Of a DNA stretch of 64,000 bases, positions 30,382 to 42,324 are shown one piece after another. Each line of letters starts with the position of its first letter. Positions within the stretch are counted from its first letter, which is position 1. The notes beneath the pieces were generated by a model. That model ran no database searches and had not been told where the DNA came from. It saw nothing but the letters and a program-made list of their open reading frames with translations. This stretch comes from Rhynochetos jubatus (Eukaryota; Chordata; Aves; Eurypygiformes; Rhynochetidae), in assembly GCA_027574665.1 (NCBI GenBank), contig CM050657.1:12784404-12848403 (forward strand), in the 5' to 3' direction. Made by a program: the position numbers and the translations under genes.

Positions 30382-33300
30382 AGCCCTGGAGCTGTGGGCT
30401 TTCTGGTTCTCCGGACGCTAACCCTAAGCGTAACCCTAATTGTTAGGGTGCTCGTTTTCCGGCCCCGGCCCCTCTGGGTTCTGGCTAGGGAAGGTGGGGA
30501 GGCAGCAATGTGGGTGCAGTGTTTTGCTCCTCATGGCAGGCCTTTGCAATGCCAGCTAGCCCTGGAGCTGTGGGCTTTCTGGTTCTCCGGACACTAACCC
30601 TAAGCGTAACCCTAATATTTGACGTGCGCGGTTTCCAGCCCCGGCCCCTCTGGGTTCTGGCTAATAAAGCTGGGAAGGCAGCAATGTGGGTGCAGTGTTT
30701 TGCTCCTCTTGGCAGGCCTTTGCAATGCCAGCTAGCCCTGGAGCTGTGGGCTTTCTGGTTCTCCGGACGCTAACCCTAAGCGTAACCCTAATTGTTGGGT
30801 GCGCGGTTTCCGGCCCCGGCCCCTCTGGGTTCTGGCTAGGGAAGGTGGGGAGGCAGCAATGTGGGTGCAGTGTTTTGCTCCTCTTGGCAGGCCTTTGCAA
30901 TGCCAGCTAGCCCTGGAGCTGTGGGCTTTCTGGTTCTCCGGACGCTAACCCTAAGCGCAACCCTAATTGTTAGGGTGCGCGGTTTCCGGCCCCGGCCCCT
31001 GTGGGTTCTGGCTAGGGAAGTTGGGGAGGCAGCAATGTGGGTGCAGTATTTTGCTCCTCTTGGCAGGCCTTTGCAATGCCAGCTAGCCCTGGAGCTGTGG
31101 GCTTTCTGGTTCTCCGGACGCTAACCCTAACCCTAATATTTGACGTGCGCGGTTTCCGGCCCCGGCCCCTCTGGGTTCTGGCTAGGAAAGGTGGGGAGGC
31201 AGCAATGTGGGTGCAGTGTTTTGCTCCTCTTGGCAGGCCTTTGCAATGCCAGCTAGCCCTGGAGCTGTGGGCTTTCTGGTTCTCCGGACGCTAACCCGAA
31301 GCGTAACCCTAATTGTTAGGGTGCGCGGTTTCCGGCCCGGGCCCCTGTGGGTTCTGGCTAGGGAAGGTGGGGAGGCAGCAATGTGGGTGCAGTGTTTTGC
31401 TCCTCTTGGCAGGCCTTTGCAATGCCAGCTAGCCCTGGAGCTGTGGGCTTTCTGGTTCTCCGGACGCTAACCCTAACCCTAATATATGACGTGCGCGGTT
31501 TCCGGCCCCGGCCCCTCTGGGTTCTGGCTAGGAAAGGTGGGGAGGCAGCAATGTGGGTGCAGTGTTTTGCTCCTCTTGGCAGGCCTTTGCAATGCCAGCT
31601 AGCCCTGGAGCTGTGGGCTTTCTGGTTCTCCGGACGCTAACCCTAAGCGTAACCCTAATATTTGACGTGCGCGGTTTCCGGCCCCGGCCCCTGTGGGTTC
31701 TGGCTAATAAAGCTGGGGAGGCAGCAATGTGGGTGCAGTGTTTTGCTGCTCTTGGCAGGCCTTTGCAATGCCAGCTAGCCCTGGAGCTGTGGGCTTTCTG
31801 GTTCTCCGGACGCTAACCCTAACCCTAACCCTAATATTTGACGTGCGCGGTTTCCGGCCCCGGCCCCTGTGGGTTCTGGCTAGGGAAGGTGGGGAGGCAG
31901 CAATGTGGGTGCAGTGTTTTGCTCCTCTTGGCAGGCCTTTGCAATGCCAGCTAGCCCTGGAGCTGTGGGCTTTCTGGTTCTCCGGACGCTAACCCTAAGC
32001 GTAACCCTAGTTGTTCGGGTGTGCGGTATCCGGCCCCGGCCTCTGTGTGTTCTGGATAGGGAAGGTGGGGAGGCAGCAATGTGGGTGCAGTGTTTTGCTC
32101 CTCTTGGCAGGCCTTTGCAATGCCAGCTAGCCCTGGAGCTGTGGGCTTTCTGGTTCTCCGGACGCTAACCCTAACCCTAACCCTAATTGTTAGGGTGCGC
32201 GGTTTCCGGCCCCGGCCCCTCTGGGTTCTGGCTAGGGAAGGTGGGGAGGCAGCAATGTGGGTGCAGTGTTTTGCTCCTCTTGGCAGGCCTTTGCAATGCC
32301 AGCTAGCCCTGGAGCTGTGGGCTTTCTGGTTCTCCGGACGCTAACCCTAACCCTAATATTTGACGTGCGCGGTTTCCGGCCCCGGCCCCTCTGGGTTCTG
32401 GCTAGGAAAGGTGGGGAGGCAGCAATGTGGGTGCAGTGTTTTGCTCCTCTTGGCAGGCCTTTGCAATGCCAGCTAGCCCTGGAGCTGTGGGCTTTGTGGT
32501 TCTCCGGACGCTAACCCTAAGCGTAACCCTAATTGTTAGGGTGCGCATTTTCCGGCCCTGGCCCCTCTGGGTTCTGGCTAATAAAGCTGTGGAGGGAGCA
32601 ATGTGGGTGCAGTGTTTTGCTCCTCTTGGCAGGCCTTTGCAATGCCAGCTAGCCCTGGAGCTGTGGGCTTTCTGGTTCTCCGGACGCTAACCCTAAGCGT
32701 AACCCTAATTGTTAGGGTGCGCGGTTTCCGGCCCTGGCCCCTGTGGGTTCTGGCTATGGAAGGTGGGGAGGCAGCAATGTGGGTGCAGTGTTTTGCTCCT
32801 CTTGGCAGGCCTTTGCAATGCCAGCTAGCCCTGGAGCTGTGGGCTTTCTGGTTCTCCGGACGCTAACCCTAAGCGTAACCCTAATATTTGACGTGCGCGG
32901 TTTCCGGCCCTGGCCCCTCTGGGTTCTGGCTAGGGAAGGTGGGGAGGCAGCAATGTGGGTGCAGTGTTTTGCTCCTCTTGGCAGGCCTTTGCAATGCCAG
33001 CTAGCCCTGGAGCTGTGGGCTTTCTGGTTCTCCGGACGCTAACCCTAACCCTAACCCTAATATTTGACGTGCGCGGTTTCCGGCCCCGGCCCCTCCGGAT
33101 TCTGGCTAATAAAGGTGGGGAGGCAGCAATGTGGGTGCAGTGTTTTGCTCCTCTTGGCAGGCCTTTGCAATGCCAGCTAGCCCTGGAGCTGTGGGCTTTC
33201 TGGTTCTCCGGACGCTAACCCTAAGCGTAACCCTAATTGTTAGGGTGCGCGGTTTCCGGCCCTGGCCCCTGTGGGTTCTGGCTAATAAAGGTGGGGAGGC

Positions 33301-36300
33301 AGCAATGTGGGTGCAGTGTTTTGCTCCTCTTGGCAGGCCTTTGCAATGCCAGCTAGCCCTGGAGCTGTGGGCTTTGTGGTTCTCCGGACGCTAACCCTAA
33401 GCGTAACCCTAATTGTTAGGGTGCGCGTTTTCCGACCCTGGCCCCTGTGGGTTCTGGCTAGGGAAGGTGGGGAGGCAGCAATGTGGGTGCAGTGTTTTGC
33501 TCCTCTTGGCAGGCCTTTGCAATGCCAGCTAGCCCTGGAGCTGTGGGCTTTCTGGTTCTCCGGACGCTAACCCTAAGCGTAACCCTAATTGTTAGGGTGC
33601 GCGTTTTGGGGCCCCGGCCCCTCTGGGTTCTGGCTAGGGAAGGTGGGGAGGCAGCAATGTGGGTGCAGTGTTTTGCTCCTCTTGGCAGGCCTTTGCAATG
33701 CCAGCTAGCCCTGGAGCTGTGGGCTTTGTGGTTCTCCGGACGCTAACCCTAAGCGTAACCCTAATTGTTAGGGTGCGCGGTTTCCGGCCCCGGCCCCTGT
33801 GGGTTCTGGCTAGGGAAGGTGGGGAGGCAGCAATGTGGGTGCAGTGTTTTGCTCCTCTTGGCAGGCCTTTGCAATGCCAGCTAGCCCTGGAGCTGTGGGC
33901 TTTCTGGTTCTCCGGACGCTAACCCTAACCCTAACCCTAATATTTGACGTGCGCGGTTTCCGGCCCCGGCCCCTGTGGGTTCTGGCTAATAAAGGTGGGG
34001 AGGCAGCAATGTGGGTGCAGTGTTTTGCTCCTCTTGGCAGGCCTTTGCAATGCCAGCTAGCCCTGGAGCTGTGGGCTTTCTGGTTCTCCGGACGCTAACC
34101 CTAAGCGTAACCCTAATATTTGACGTGCGCGGTTTGCGGCCCCGGCCCCTCTGGATTCTGGCTAATAAAGGTGGGGATGCAGCAATGTGGGTGCAGTGTT
34201 TTGCTCCTCTTGGCAGGCCTTTGCAATGCCAGCTAGCCCTGGAGCTGTGGGCTTTCTGGTTCTCCGGACGCTAACCCTAAGCGTAACCCTAATTGTTAGG
34301 GTGCGCGGTTTCCGGCCCTGGCCCCTGTGGGTTCTGGCTATGGAAGGTGGGGAGGCAGCAATGTGGGTGCAGTGTTTTGCTCCTCTTGGCAGGCCTTTGC
34401 AATGCCAGCTAGCCCTGGAGCTGTGGGCTTTGTGGTTCTCCGGACGCTAACCCTAAGCGTAACCCTAATTGTTAGCGTCCGCGATTTCCGGCCCCGGCCC
34501 CTGTGGGTTCTGGCTAGGGAAGGTGGGGAGGCAGCAATGTGGGTGCAGTGTTTTGCTGCTCTTGGCAGGCCTTTGCAATGCCAGCTAGCCCTGGAGCTGT
34601 GGGCTTTCTGGTTCTCCGGACGCTAACCCTAAGCGTAACCCTAATTGTTAGGGTGCGCGGTTTCCGGCCCCGGCCCCTCTGGGTTCTGGCTAGGGAAGGT
34701 GGGGAGGCAGCAATGTGGGTGCAGTGTTTTGCTCCTCTTGGCAGGCCTTTGCAATGCCAGCTAGCCCTGGAGCTGTGGGCTTTCTGGTTCTCCGGATGCT
34801 AACCCTAAGCGTAACCCTAATTGTTAGGGTGCGCGGTTTCCGGCCCCGGCCCCTCTGGGTTCTGGCTAATACAGGTGGGGAGGCAGCAATGTGGGTGCAG
34901 TGTTTTGCTCCTCTTGGCAGGCCTTTGCAATGCCAGCTAGCCCTGGAGCTGTGGGCTTTGTGGTTCTCCGGACGCTAACCCTAAGCGTAACCCTAATTGT
35001 TAGGGTGCGCGGTTTCCGACCCGGCACCTCTGGGTTCTGGCTAATAAAGGTGGGGAGGCAGCAATGTGTGTGCAGTGTTTTGCTCCTCTTGGCAGGCCTT
35101 TGCAATGCCAGCTAGCCCTGGAGCTGTGGGCTTTGTGGTTCTCCGGACGCTAACCCTAAGCGTAACCCTAATTGTTAGGGTGCGCGGTTTCCGGCCCCGG
35201 CCCCTCTGGGTTCTGGGTAATACAGGTGGGGAGGCAGCAATGTGGGTGCAGTGTTTTGCTCCTCTTGGCAGGCCTTTGCAATGCCAGCTAGCCCTGGAGC
35301 TGTGGGCTTTCTGGTTCTCCGGACGCTAACCCTAAGCGTAACCCTAATTGTTAGGGTGCGCGGTTTCCGGCCCCGGCCCCTGTGGGTTCTGGCTAGGGAA
35401 GGTGGGGAGGCAGCAATGTGGGTGCAGTGTTTTGCTCCTCTTGGCAGGCCTTTGCAATGCCAGCTAGCCCTGGAGCTGTGGGCTTTCTGGTTCTCCGGAC
35501 GCTAACCCTAAGTGTAACCCTAATTGTTAGGGTGCGCGGTTTCCGGCCCCGGCCCCTCTGCGTTCTGGCTAGGGAAGGTGGGGAGGCAGCAATGTGGGTG
35601 CAGTGTTTTGCTCCTCTTGGCAGGCCTTTGCAATGCCAGCTAGCCCTGGAGCTGTGGGCTTTCTGGTTCTCCGGACGCTAACCCTAAGCGTAACCCTAAT
35701 ATTTGACGTGCGCGGTTTCCGTCCCCGGCCCCTGTGGGTTCTGGCTAGGGAAGGTGGGGAGGCAGCAATGTGGGTGCAGTGTTTTGCTCCTCTTGGCAGG
35801 CCTTTGCAATGCCAGCTAGCCCTGGAGCTGTGGGCTTTGTGGTTCTCCGGACGCTAACCCTAAGCGTAACCCTAATTGTTAGCGTCCGCGGTTTCCGGCC
35901 CCGGACCCTCTGGGTTCTGGCTAATACAGGTGGGGAGGCAGCAATGTGGGTGCAGTGTTTTGCTCCTCTTGGCAGGCCTTTGCAATGCCAGCTAGCCCTG
36001 GAGCTGTGGGCTTTGTGGTTCTCCGGACGCTAACCCTAAGCGTAACCCTAATTGTTAGGGTGCGCGGTTTCCGACCCGGCCCCTGTGGGTTCTGGCTAAT
36101 AAAGGTGGGGAGGCAGCAATGTGGGTGCAGTGTTTTGCTCCTCTTGGCAGGCCTTTGCAATGCCAGCTAGCCCTGGAGCTGTGGGCTTTCTGGTTCTCCG
36201 GACGCTAACCCTAAGCGTAACCCTAATTGTTAGGGTGCGCGGTTTCCGGCCCCGGCCCCTGTGGGTTCTGGCTAGGGAAGGTGGGGAGGCAGCAATGTGT

Positions 36301-37400
36301 GTGCAGTGTTTTGCTCCTCTTGGCAGGCCTTTGCAATGCCAGCTAGCCCTGGAGCTGTGGGCTTTCTGGTTCTCCGGACGCTAACCCTAAGCGTAACCCT
36401 AATATTTGACGTGCGCGGTTTCCGGCCCCGGCCCCTCTGGGTTCTGGCTAGGGAAGGTGGGGATGCAGCAATGTGGGTGCAGTGTTTTGCTCCTCTTGGC
36501 AGGCCTTTGCAATGCCAGCTAGCCCTGGAGCTGTGGGCTTTCTGGTTCTCCGGACGCTAACCCTAAGCGTAACCCTAATATTTGACGTGCGCGGTTTCGG
36601 GCCGCGGCCCGTCTGGGTTCTGGCTAGGGAAGGTGGGGAGGCAGCAATGTGGGTGCAGTGTTTTGCTCCTCTTGGCAGGCCTTTGCAATGCCAGCTAGCC
36701 CTGGAGCTGTGGGCTTTCTGGTTCTCCGGACGCTAACCCTAGGCGTAACCCTAATTGTTAGGGTGCGCGGTTTCCGTCCCCGGCCCCTGTGGGTTCTGGC
36801 TAATAAAGGTGGGGAGGCAGCAATGTGGGTGCAGTGTTTTGCTCCTCTTGGCAGGCCTTTGCAATGCCAGCTAGCCCTGGAGCTGTGGGCTTTCTGGTTC
36901 TCCGGACGCTAACCCTAAGCGTAACCCTAATTGTTAGGGTGCGCGGTTTCCGGCCCCGGCCCCTCTGCGTTCTGGCTAGGGAAGGTGGGGAGGCAGCAAT
37001 GTGGGTGCAGTGTTTTGCTCCTCTTGGCAGGCCTTTGCAATGCCAGCTAGCCCTGGAGCTGTGGGCTTTGTGGTTCTCCGGACGCTAACCCTAAGCGTAA
37101 CCCTAATTGTTAGGGTGCGCGGTTTCCGGCCCCGGCCCCTGTGGGTTCTGGCTAGGGAAGGTGGGGAGGCAGCAATGTGGGTGCAGTGTTTTGCTCCTCT
37201 TGGCAGGCCTTTGCAATGCCAGCTAGCCCTGGAGCTGTGGGCTTTCTGGTTCTCCAGACGCTAACCCTAAGCGTAACCCTAATTGTTCGGGTGCGTGGTT
37301 TCCGGCCCCGGCCCCTCTGGGTTCTGGCTAGGGAAGGTGGGGAGGCAGCAATGTGGGTGCAGTGTTTTGCTCCTCTTGGCAGGCCTTTGCAATGCCAGCT
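30382..37400 (+). repeat. Mixed stretch without an obvious long higher-order period
   Basis: Subtypes of the left and right domains meet here. The last lineage ii copy is at 30734 and the first lineage iii copies are at 34939 and 35994. CTTTGTGG monomers, absent for about 13 kb, reappear near 32.5 kb. One unusual monomer (about 31953-32128) has several changes together: CCCTAGTTG, GTGTGCGGTATCC and CTGTGTGTTCTGG. I saw no repeat longer than a few monomers. Confidence 0.72.
34939..35113 (+). repeat. 175-bp monomer, deletion lineage iii (TTTCCGACCCGG)
   Basis: One base is lost in the C-rich stretch, giving TTTCCGACCCGG. Related copies start at 35994, 37577, 40215, 43381, 47252, 50237 and 56389. 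TTTCCGAACCGG copies start at 38632 and 41270, and a CCGGCCCGGCCAC form starts at 53574. All eleven lie right of 34.9 kb. None occurs in the left domain, where lineages i and ii are found. Confidence 0.85.
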
Positions 37401-40038
37401 AGCCCTGGAGCTGTGGGCTTTCTGGTTCTCCGGACGCTAACCCTAAGCGTAACCCTAATATTTGACGTGCGCGGTTTCCGGCCCCGGCCCCTCTGGGTTC
37501 TGGCTAGGGAAGGTGGGGAGGCAGCAATGTGGGTGCAGTGTTTTGCTCCTCTTGGCAGGCCTTTGCAATGCCAGCTAGCCCTGGAGCTGTGGGCTTTCTG
37601 GTTCTCCGGACGCTAACCCTAAGCGTAACCCTAATTGTTAGGGTGCGCGGTTTCCGACCCGGCCCCTCTGGGTTCTGGCTAATAAAGGTGGGGAGGCAGC
37701 AATGTGGGTGCAGTGTTTTGCTGCTCTTGGCAGGCCTTTGCAATGCCAGCTAGCCCTGGAGCTGTGGGCTTTCTGGTTCTCCGGACGCTAACCCTAAGCG
37801 TAACCCTACTTGTTAGGGTGCGCGGTTTCCGGCCCCGGCCCCTGTGGGTTCTGGCTAATAAAGCTGGGGAGGCAGCAATGTGGGTGCAGTGTTTTGCTCC
37901 TCTTGGCAGGCCTTTGCAATGCCAGCTAGCCCTGGAGCTGTGGGTTTTGTGGTTCTCCGGACGCTAACCTTAAGCGTAACCCTAATTGTTAGCGTCCGCG
38001 GTTTCCGGCCCCGGCCCCTCTGGGTTCTGGCTAATAAAGCTGGGGAGGCAGCAATGTGGGTGCAGTGTTTTGCTCCTCTTGGCAGGCCTTTGCAATGCCA
38101 GCTAGCCCTGGAGCTGTGGGCTTTCTGGTTCTCCGGACGCTAACCCTAAGCGTAACCCTAATATTTGACGTGCGCGGTTTCCGGCCCCGGCCCCTGTGGG
38201 TTCTGGCTAGGGAAGGTGGGGAGGCAGCAATGTGGGTGCAGTGTTTTGCTCCTCTTGGCAGGCCTTTGCAATGCCAGCTAGCCCTGGAGCTGTGGGCTTT
38301 CTGGTTCTCCGGACGCTAAACCTAAGCGTAACCCTAATTGTTCGGGTGCGTGGTTTCCGGCCCCGGCCCCTCTGGGTTCTGGCTAGGGAAGGTGGGGAGG
38401 CAGCAATGTGGGTGCAGTGTTTTGCTCCTCTTGGCAGGCCTTTGCAATGCCAGCTAGCCCTGGAGCTGTGGGCTTTGTGGTTCTCCGGACGCTAACCCTA
38501 AGCGTAACCCTAATATTTGACGTGCGCGGTTTCCGGCCCCGGCCCCTCTGGGTTCTGGCTAGGGAAGGTGGGGAGGCAGCAATGTGGGTGCAGTGTTTTG
38601 CTCCTCTTGGCAGGCCTTTGCAATGCCAGCTAGCCCTGGAGCTGTGGGCTTTCTGGTTCTCCGGACGCTAACCCTAAGCGTAACCCTAATTGTTAGGGTG
38701 CGCAGTTTCCGAACCGGCCCCTCTGGGTTCTGGCTAATAAAGGTGGGGAGGCAGCAATGTGGGTGCAGTGTTTTGCTCCTCTTGGCAGGCCTTTGCAATG
38801 CCAGCTAGCCCTGGAGCTGTGGGCTTTCTGGTTCTCCGGACGCTAACCCTAAGCGTAACCCTAATTGTTAGGGTGCGCGGTTTCCGGCCCCGGCCCCTGT
38901 GGGTTCTGGCTAGGGAAGGTGGGGAGGCAGCAATGTGGGTGCAGTGTTTTGCTCCTCTTGGCAGGCCTTTGCAATGCCAGCTAGCCCTGGAGCTGTGGGC
39001 TTTGTGGTTCTCCGGACGCTAACCCTAAGCGTAACCCTAATATTTGACGTGCGCGGTTTCCGGCCCCGGCCCCTCTGGATTCTGGCTAATAAAGGTGGGG
39101 ATGCAGCAATGTGGGTGCAGTGTTTTGCTCCTCTTGGCAGGCCTTTGCAATGCCAGCTAGCCCTGGAGCTGTGGGCTTTCTGGTTCTCCGGACGCTAACC
39201 CTAAGCGTAACCCTAATTGTTAGGGTGCGCGGTTTCCGGCCCCGGCCCCTCCGGGTTCTGGCTAATAGAGCTGGGAAGGCAGCAATGTGGGTGCAGTGTT
39301 TTGCTCCTCTTGGCAGGCCTTTGCAATGCCAGCTAGCCCTGGAGCTGTGGGCTTTGTGGTTCTCCGGACGCTAACCCTAAGCGTAACCCTAATATTTGAC
39401 GTGCGCGGTTTCCGGCCCCGGCCCCTCTGGATTCTGGCTAATAAAGGTGGGGATGCAGCAATGTGGGTGCAGTGTTTTGCTCCTCTTGGCAGGCCTTTGC
39501 AATGCCAGCTAGCCCTGGAGCTGTGGGCTTTCTGGTTCTCCGGACGCTAACCCTAAGCGTAACCCTAATTGTTAGGGTGCGCGTTTTCCGGCCCCGGCCC
39601 ATCTGGGTTCTGGCTAGGGAAGGTGGGGAGGCAGCAATGTGGGTGCAGTGTTTTGCTCCTCTTGGCAGGCCTTTGCAATGCCAGCTAGCCCTGGAGCTGT
39701 GGGCTTTCTGGTTCTCCGGACGCTAACCCTAACCCTAACCCTAATATTTGACGTGCGCGGTTTCCGCCCCCGGCCCCTGTGGGTTCTGGCTAATAAAGGT
39801 GGGGAGGCAGCAATGTGGGTGCAGTGTTTTGCTCCTCTTGGCAGGCCTTTGCAATGCCAGCTAGCCGTGGAGCTGTGGGCTTTCTGGTTCTCCGGACGCT
39901 AACCCTAGGCGTAACCCTAATTGTTAGGGTGCGCGGTTTCCGGCCCCGGCCCCTGTGGGTTCTGGCTAGGGAAGGTGGGGAGGCAGCAATGTGGGTGCAG
40001 TGTTTTGCTCCTCTTGGCAGGCCTTTGCAATGCCAGCT
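37401..40038 (+). repeat. Higher-order repeat 4, copy 1 (15 monomers, 2638 bp)
   Basis: Markers are a lineage iii copy (37577), CCCTACTTG (37752), a GTGGGTTTTG start with CTAACCTTAAGCG (37928), CTAAACCTAAGCG (38280) and CCGAACCGG (38632). The order recurs from 40039. Two class B monomers with CTGGATTCTGG (38983 and 39335) flank a CTCCGGGTTC monomer (39159). Confidence 0.87.
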
Positions 40039-42324
40039 AGCCCTGGAGCTGTGGGCTTTCTGGTTCTCCGGACGCTAACCCTAAGCGTAACCCTAATATT
40101 TGACGTGCGCGGTTTCCGGCCCCGGCCCCTCTGGGTTCTGGCTAGGGAAGGTGGGGAGGCAGCAATGTGGGTGCAGTGTTTTGCTCCTCTTGGCAGGCCT
40201 TTGCAATGCCAGCTAGCCCTGGAGCTGTGGGCTTTCTGGTTCTCCGGACGCTAACCCTAAGCGTAACCCTAATTGTTAGGGTGCGCGGTTTCCGACCCGG
40301 CCCCTCTGGGTTCTGGCTAATAAAGGTGGGGAGGCAGCAATGTGGGTGCAGTGTTTTGCTGCTCTTGGCAGGCCTTTGCAATGCCAGCTAGCCCTGGAGC
40401 TGTGGGCTTTCTGGTTCTCCGGACGCTAACCCTAAGCGTAACCCTACTTGTTAGGGTGCGCGGTTTCCGGCCCCGGCCCCTGTGGGTTCTGGCTAATAAA
40501 GCTGGGGAGGCAGCAATGTGGGTGCAGTGTTTTGCTCCTCTTGGCAGGCCTTTGCAATGCCAGCTAGCCCTGGAGCTGTGGGTTTTGTGGTTCTCCGGAC
40601 GCTAACCTTAAGCGTAACCCTAATTGTTAGCGTCCGCGGTTTCCGGCCCCGGCCCCTCTGGGTTCTGGCTAATAAAGCTGGGGAGGCAGCAATGTGGGTG
40701 CAGTGTTTTGCTCCTCTTGGCAGGCCTTTGCAATGCCAGCTAGCCCTGGAGCTGTGGGCTTTCTGGTTCTCCGGACGCTAACCCTAAGCGTAACCCTAAT
40801 ATTTGACGTGCGCGGTTTCCGGCCCCGGCCCCTGTGGGTTCTGGCTAGGGAAGGTGGGGAGGCAGCAATGTGGGTGCAGTGTTTTGCTCCTCTTGGCAGG
40901 CCTTTGCAATGCCAGCTAGCCCTGGAGCTGTGGGCTTTCTGGTTCTCCGGACGCTAAACCTAAGCGTAACCCTAATTGTTCGGGTGCGTGGTTTCCGGCC
41001 CCGGCCCCTCTGGGTTCTGGCTAGGGAAGGTGGGGAGGCAGCAATGTGGGTGCAGTGTTTTGCTGCTCTTGGCAGGCCTTTGCAATGCCAGCTAGCCCTG
41101 GAGCTGTGGGCTTTGTGGTTCTCCGGACGCTAACCCTAAGCGTAACCCTAATATTTGACGTGCGCGGTTTCCGGCCCCGGCCCCTCTGGGTTCTGGCTAG
41201 GGAAGGTGGGGAGGCAGCAATGTGGGTGCAGTGTTTTGCTCCTCTTGGCAGGCCTTTGCAATGCCAGCTAGCCCTGGAGCTGTGGGCTTTCTGGTTCTCC
41301 GGACGCTAACCCTAAGCGTAACCCTAATTGTTAGGGTGCGCAGTTTCCGAACCGGCCCCTCTGGGTTCTGGCTAATAAAGGTGGGGAGGCAGCAATGTGG
41401 GTGCAGTGTTTTGCTCCTCTTGGCAGGCCTTTGCAATGCCAGCTAGCCCTGGAGCTGTGGGCTTTCTGGTTCTCCGGACGCTAACCCTAAGCGTAACCCT
41501 AATTGTTAGGGTGCGCGGTTTCCGGCCCCGGCCCCTGTGGGTTCTGGCTAGGGAAGGTGGGGAGGCAGCAATGTGGGTGCAGTGTTTTGCTCCTCTTGGC
41601 AGGCCTTTGCAATGCCAGCTAGCCCTGGAGCTGTGGGCTTTGTGGTTCTCCGGACGCTAACCCTAAGCGTAACCCTAATATTTGACGTGCGCGGTTTCCG
41701 GCCCCGGCCCCTCTGGATTCTGGCTAATAAAGGTGGGGATGCAGCAATGTGGGTGCAGTGTTTTGCTCCTCTTGGCAGGCCTTTGCAATGCCAGCTAGCC
41801 CTGGAGCTGTGGGCTTTCTGGTTCTCCGGACGCTAACCCTAAGCGTAACCCTAATTGTTAGGGTGCGCGTTTTCCGGCCCCGGCCCATCTGGGTTCTGGC
41901 TAGGGAAGGTGGGGAGGCAGCAATGTGGGTGCAGTGTTTTGCTCCTCTTGGCAGGCCTTTGCAATGCCAGCTAGCCCTGGAGCTGTGGGCTTTCTGGTTC
42001 TCCGGACGCTAACCCTAACCCTAACCCTAATATTTGACGTGCGCGGTTTCCGCCCCCGGCCCCTGTGGGTTCTGGCTAATAAAGGTGGGGAGGCAGCAAT
42101 GTGGGTGCAGTGTTTTGCTCCTCTTGGCAGGCCTTTGCAATGCCAGCTAGCCGTGGAGCTGTGGGCTTTCTGGTTCTCCGGACGCTAACCCTAGGCGTAA
42201 CCCTAATTGTTAGGGTGCGCGGTTTCCGGCCCCGGCCCCTGTGGGTTCTGGCCAATAAAGCTGGGGAGGCAGCAATGTGGGTGCAGTGTTTTGCTCCTCT
42301 TGGCAGGCCTTTGCAATGCCAGCT
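40039..42324 (+). repeat. Higher-order repeat 4, copy 2 (13 monomers, 2286 bp)
   Basis: This copy repeats copy 1 at 2638 bp until the CTGGATTCTGG monomer at 41621 and at 2286 bp afterwards, so two monomers are gone. It has a private GCTGCTC change near 41060. Its last monomers (41973 onward) also begin the next higher-order family. Confidence 0.85.
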
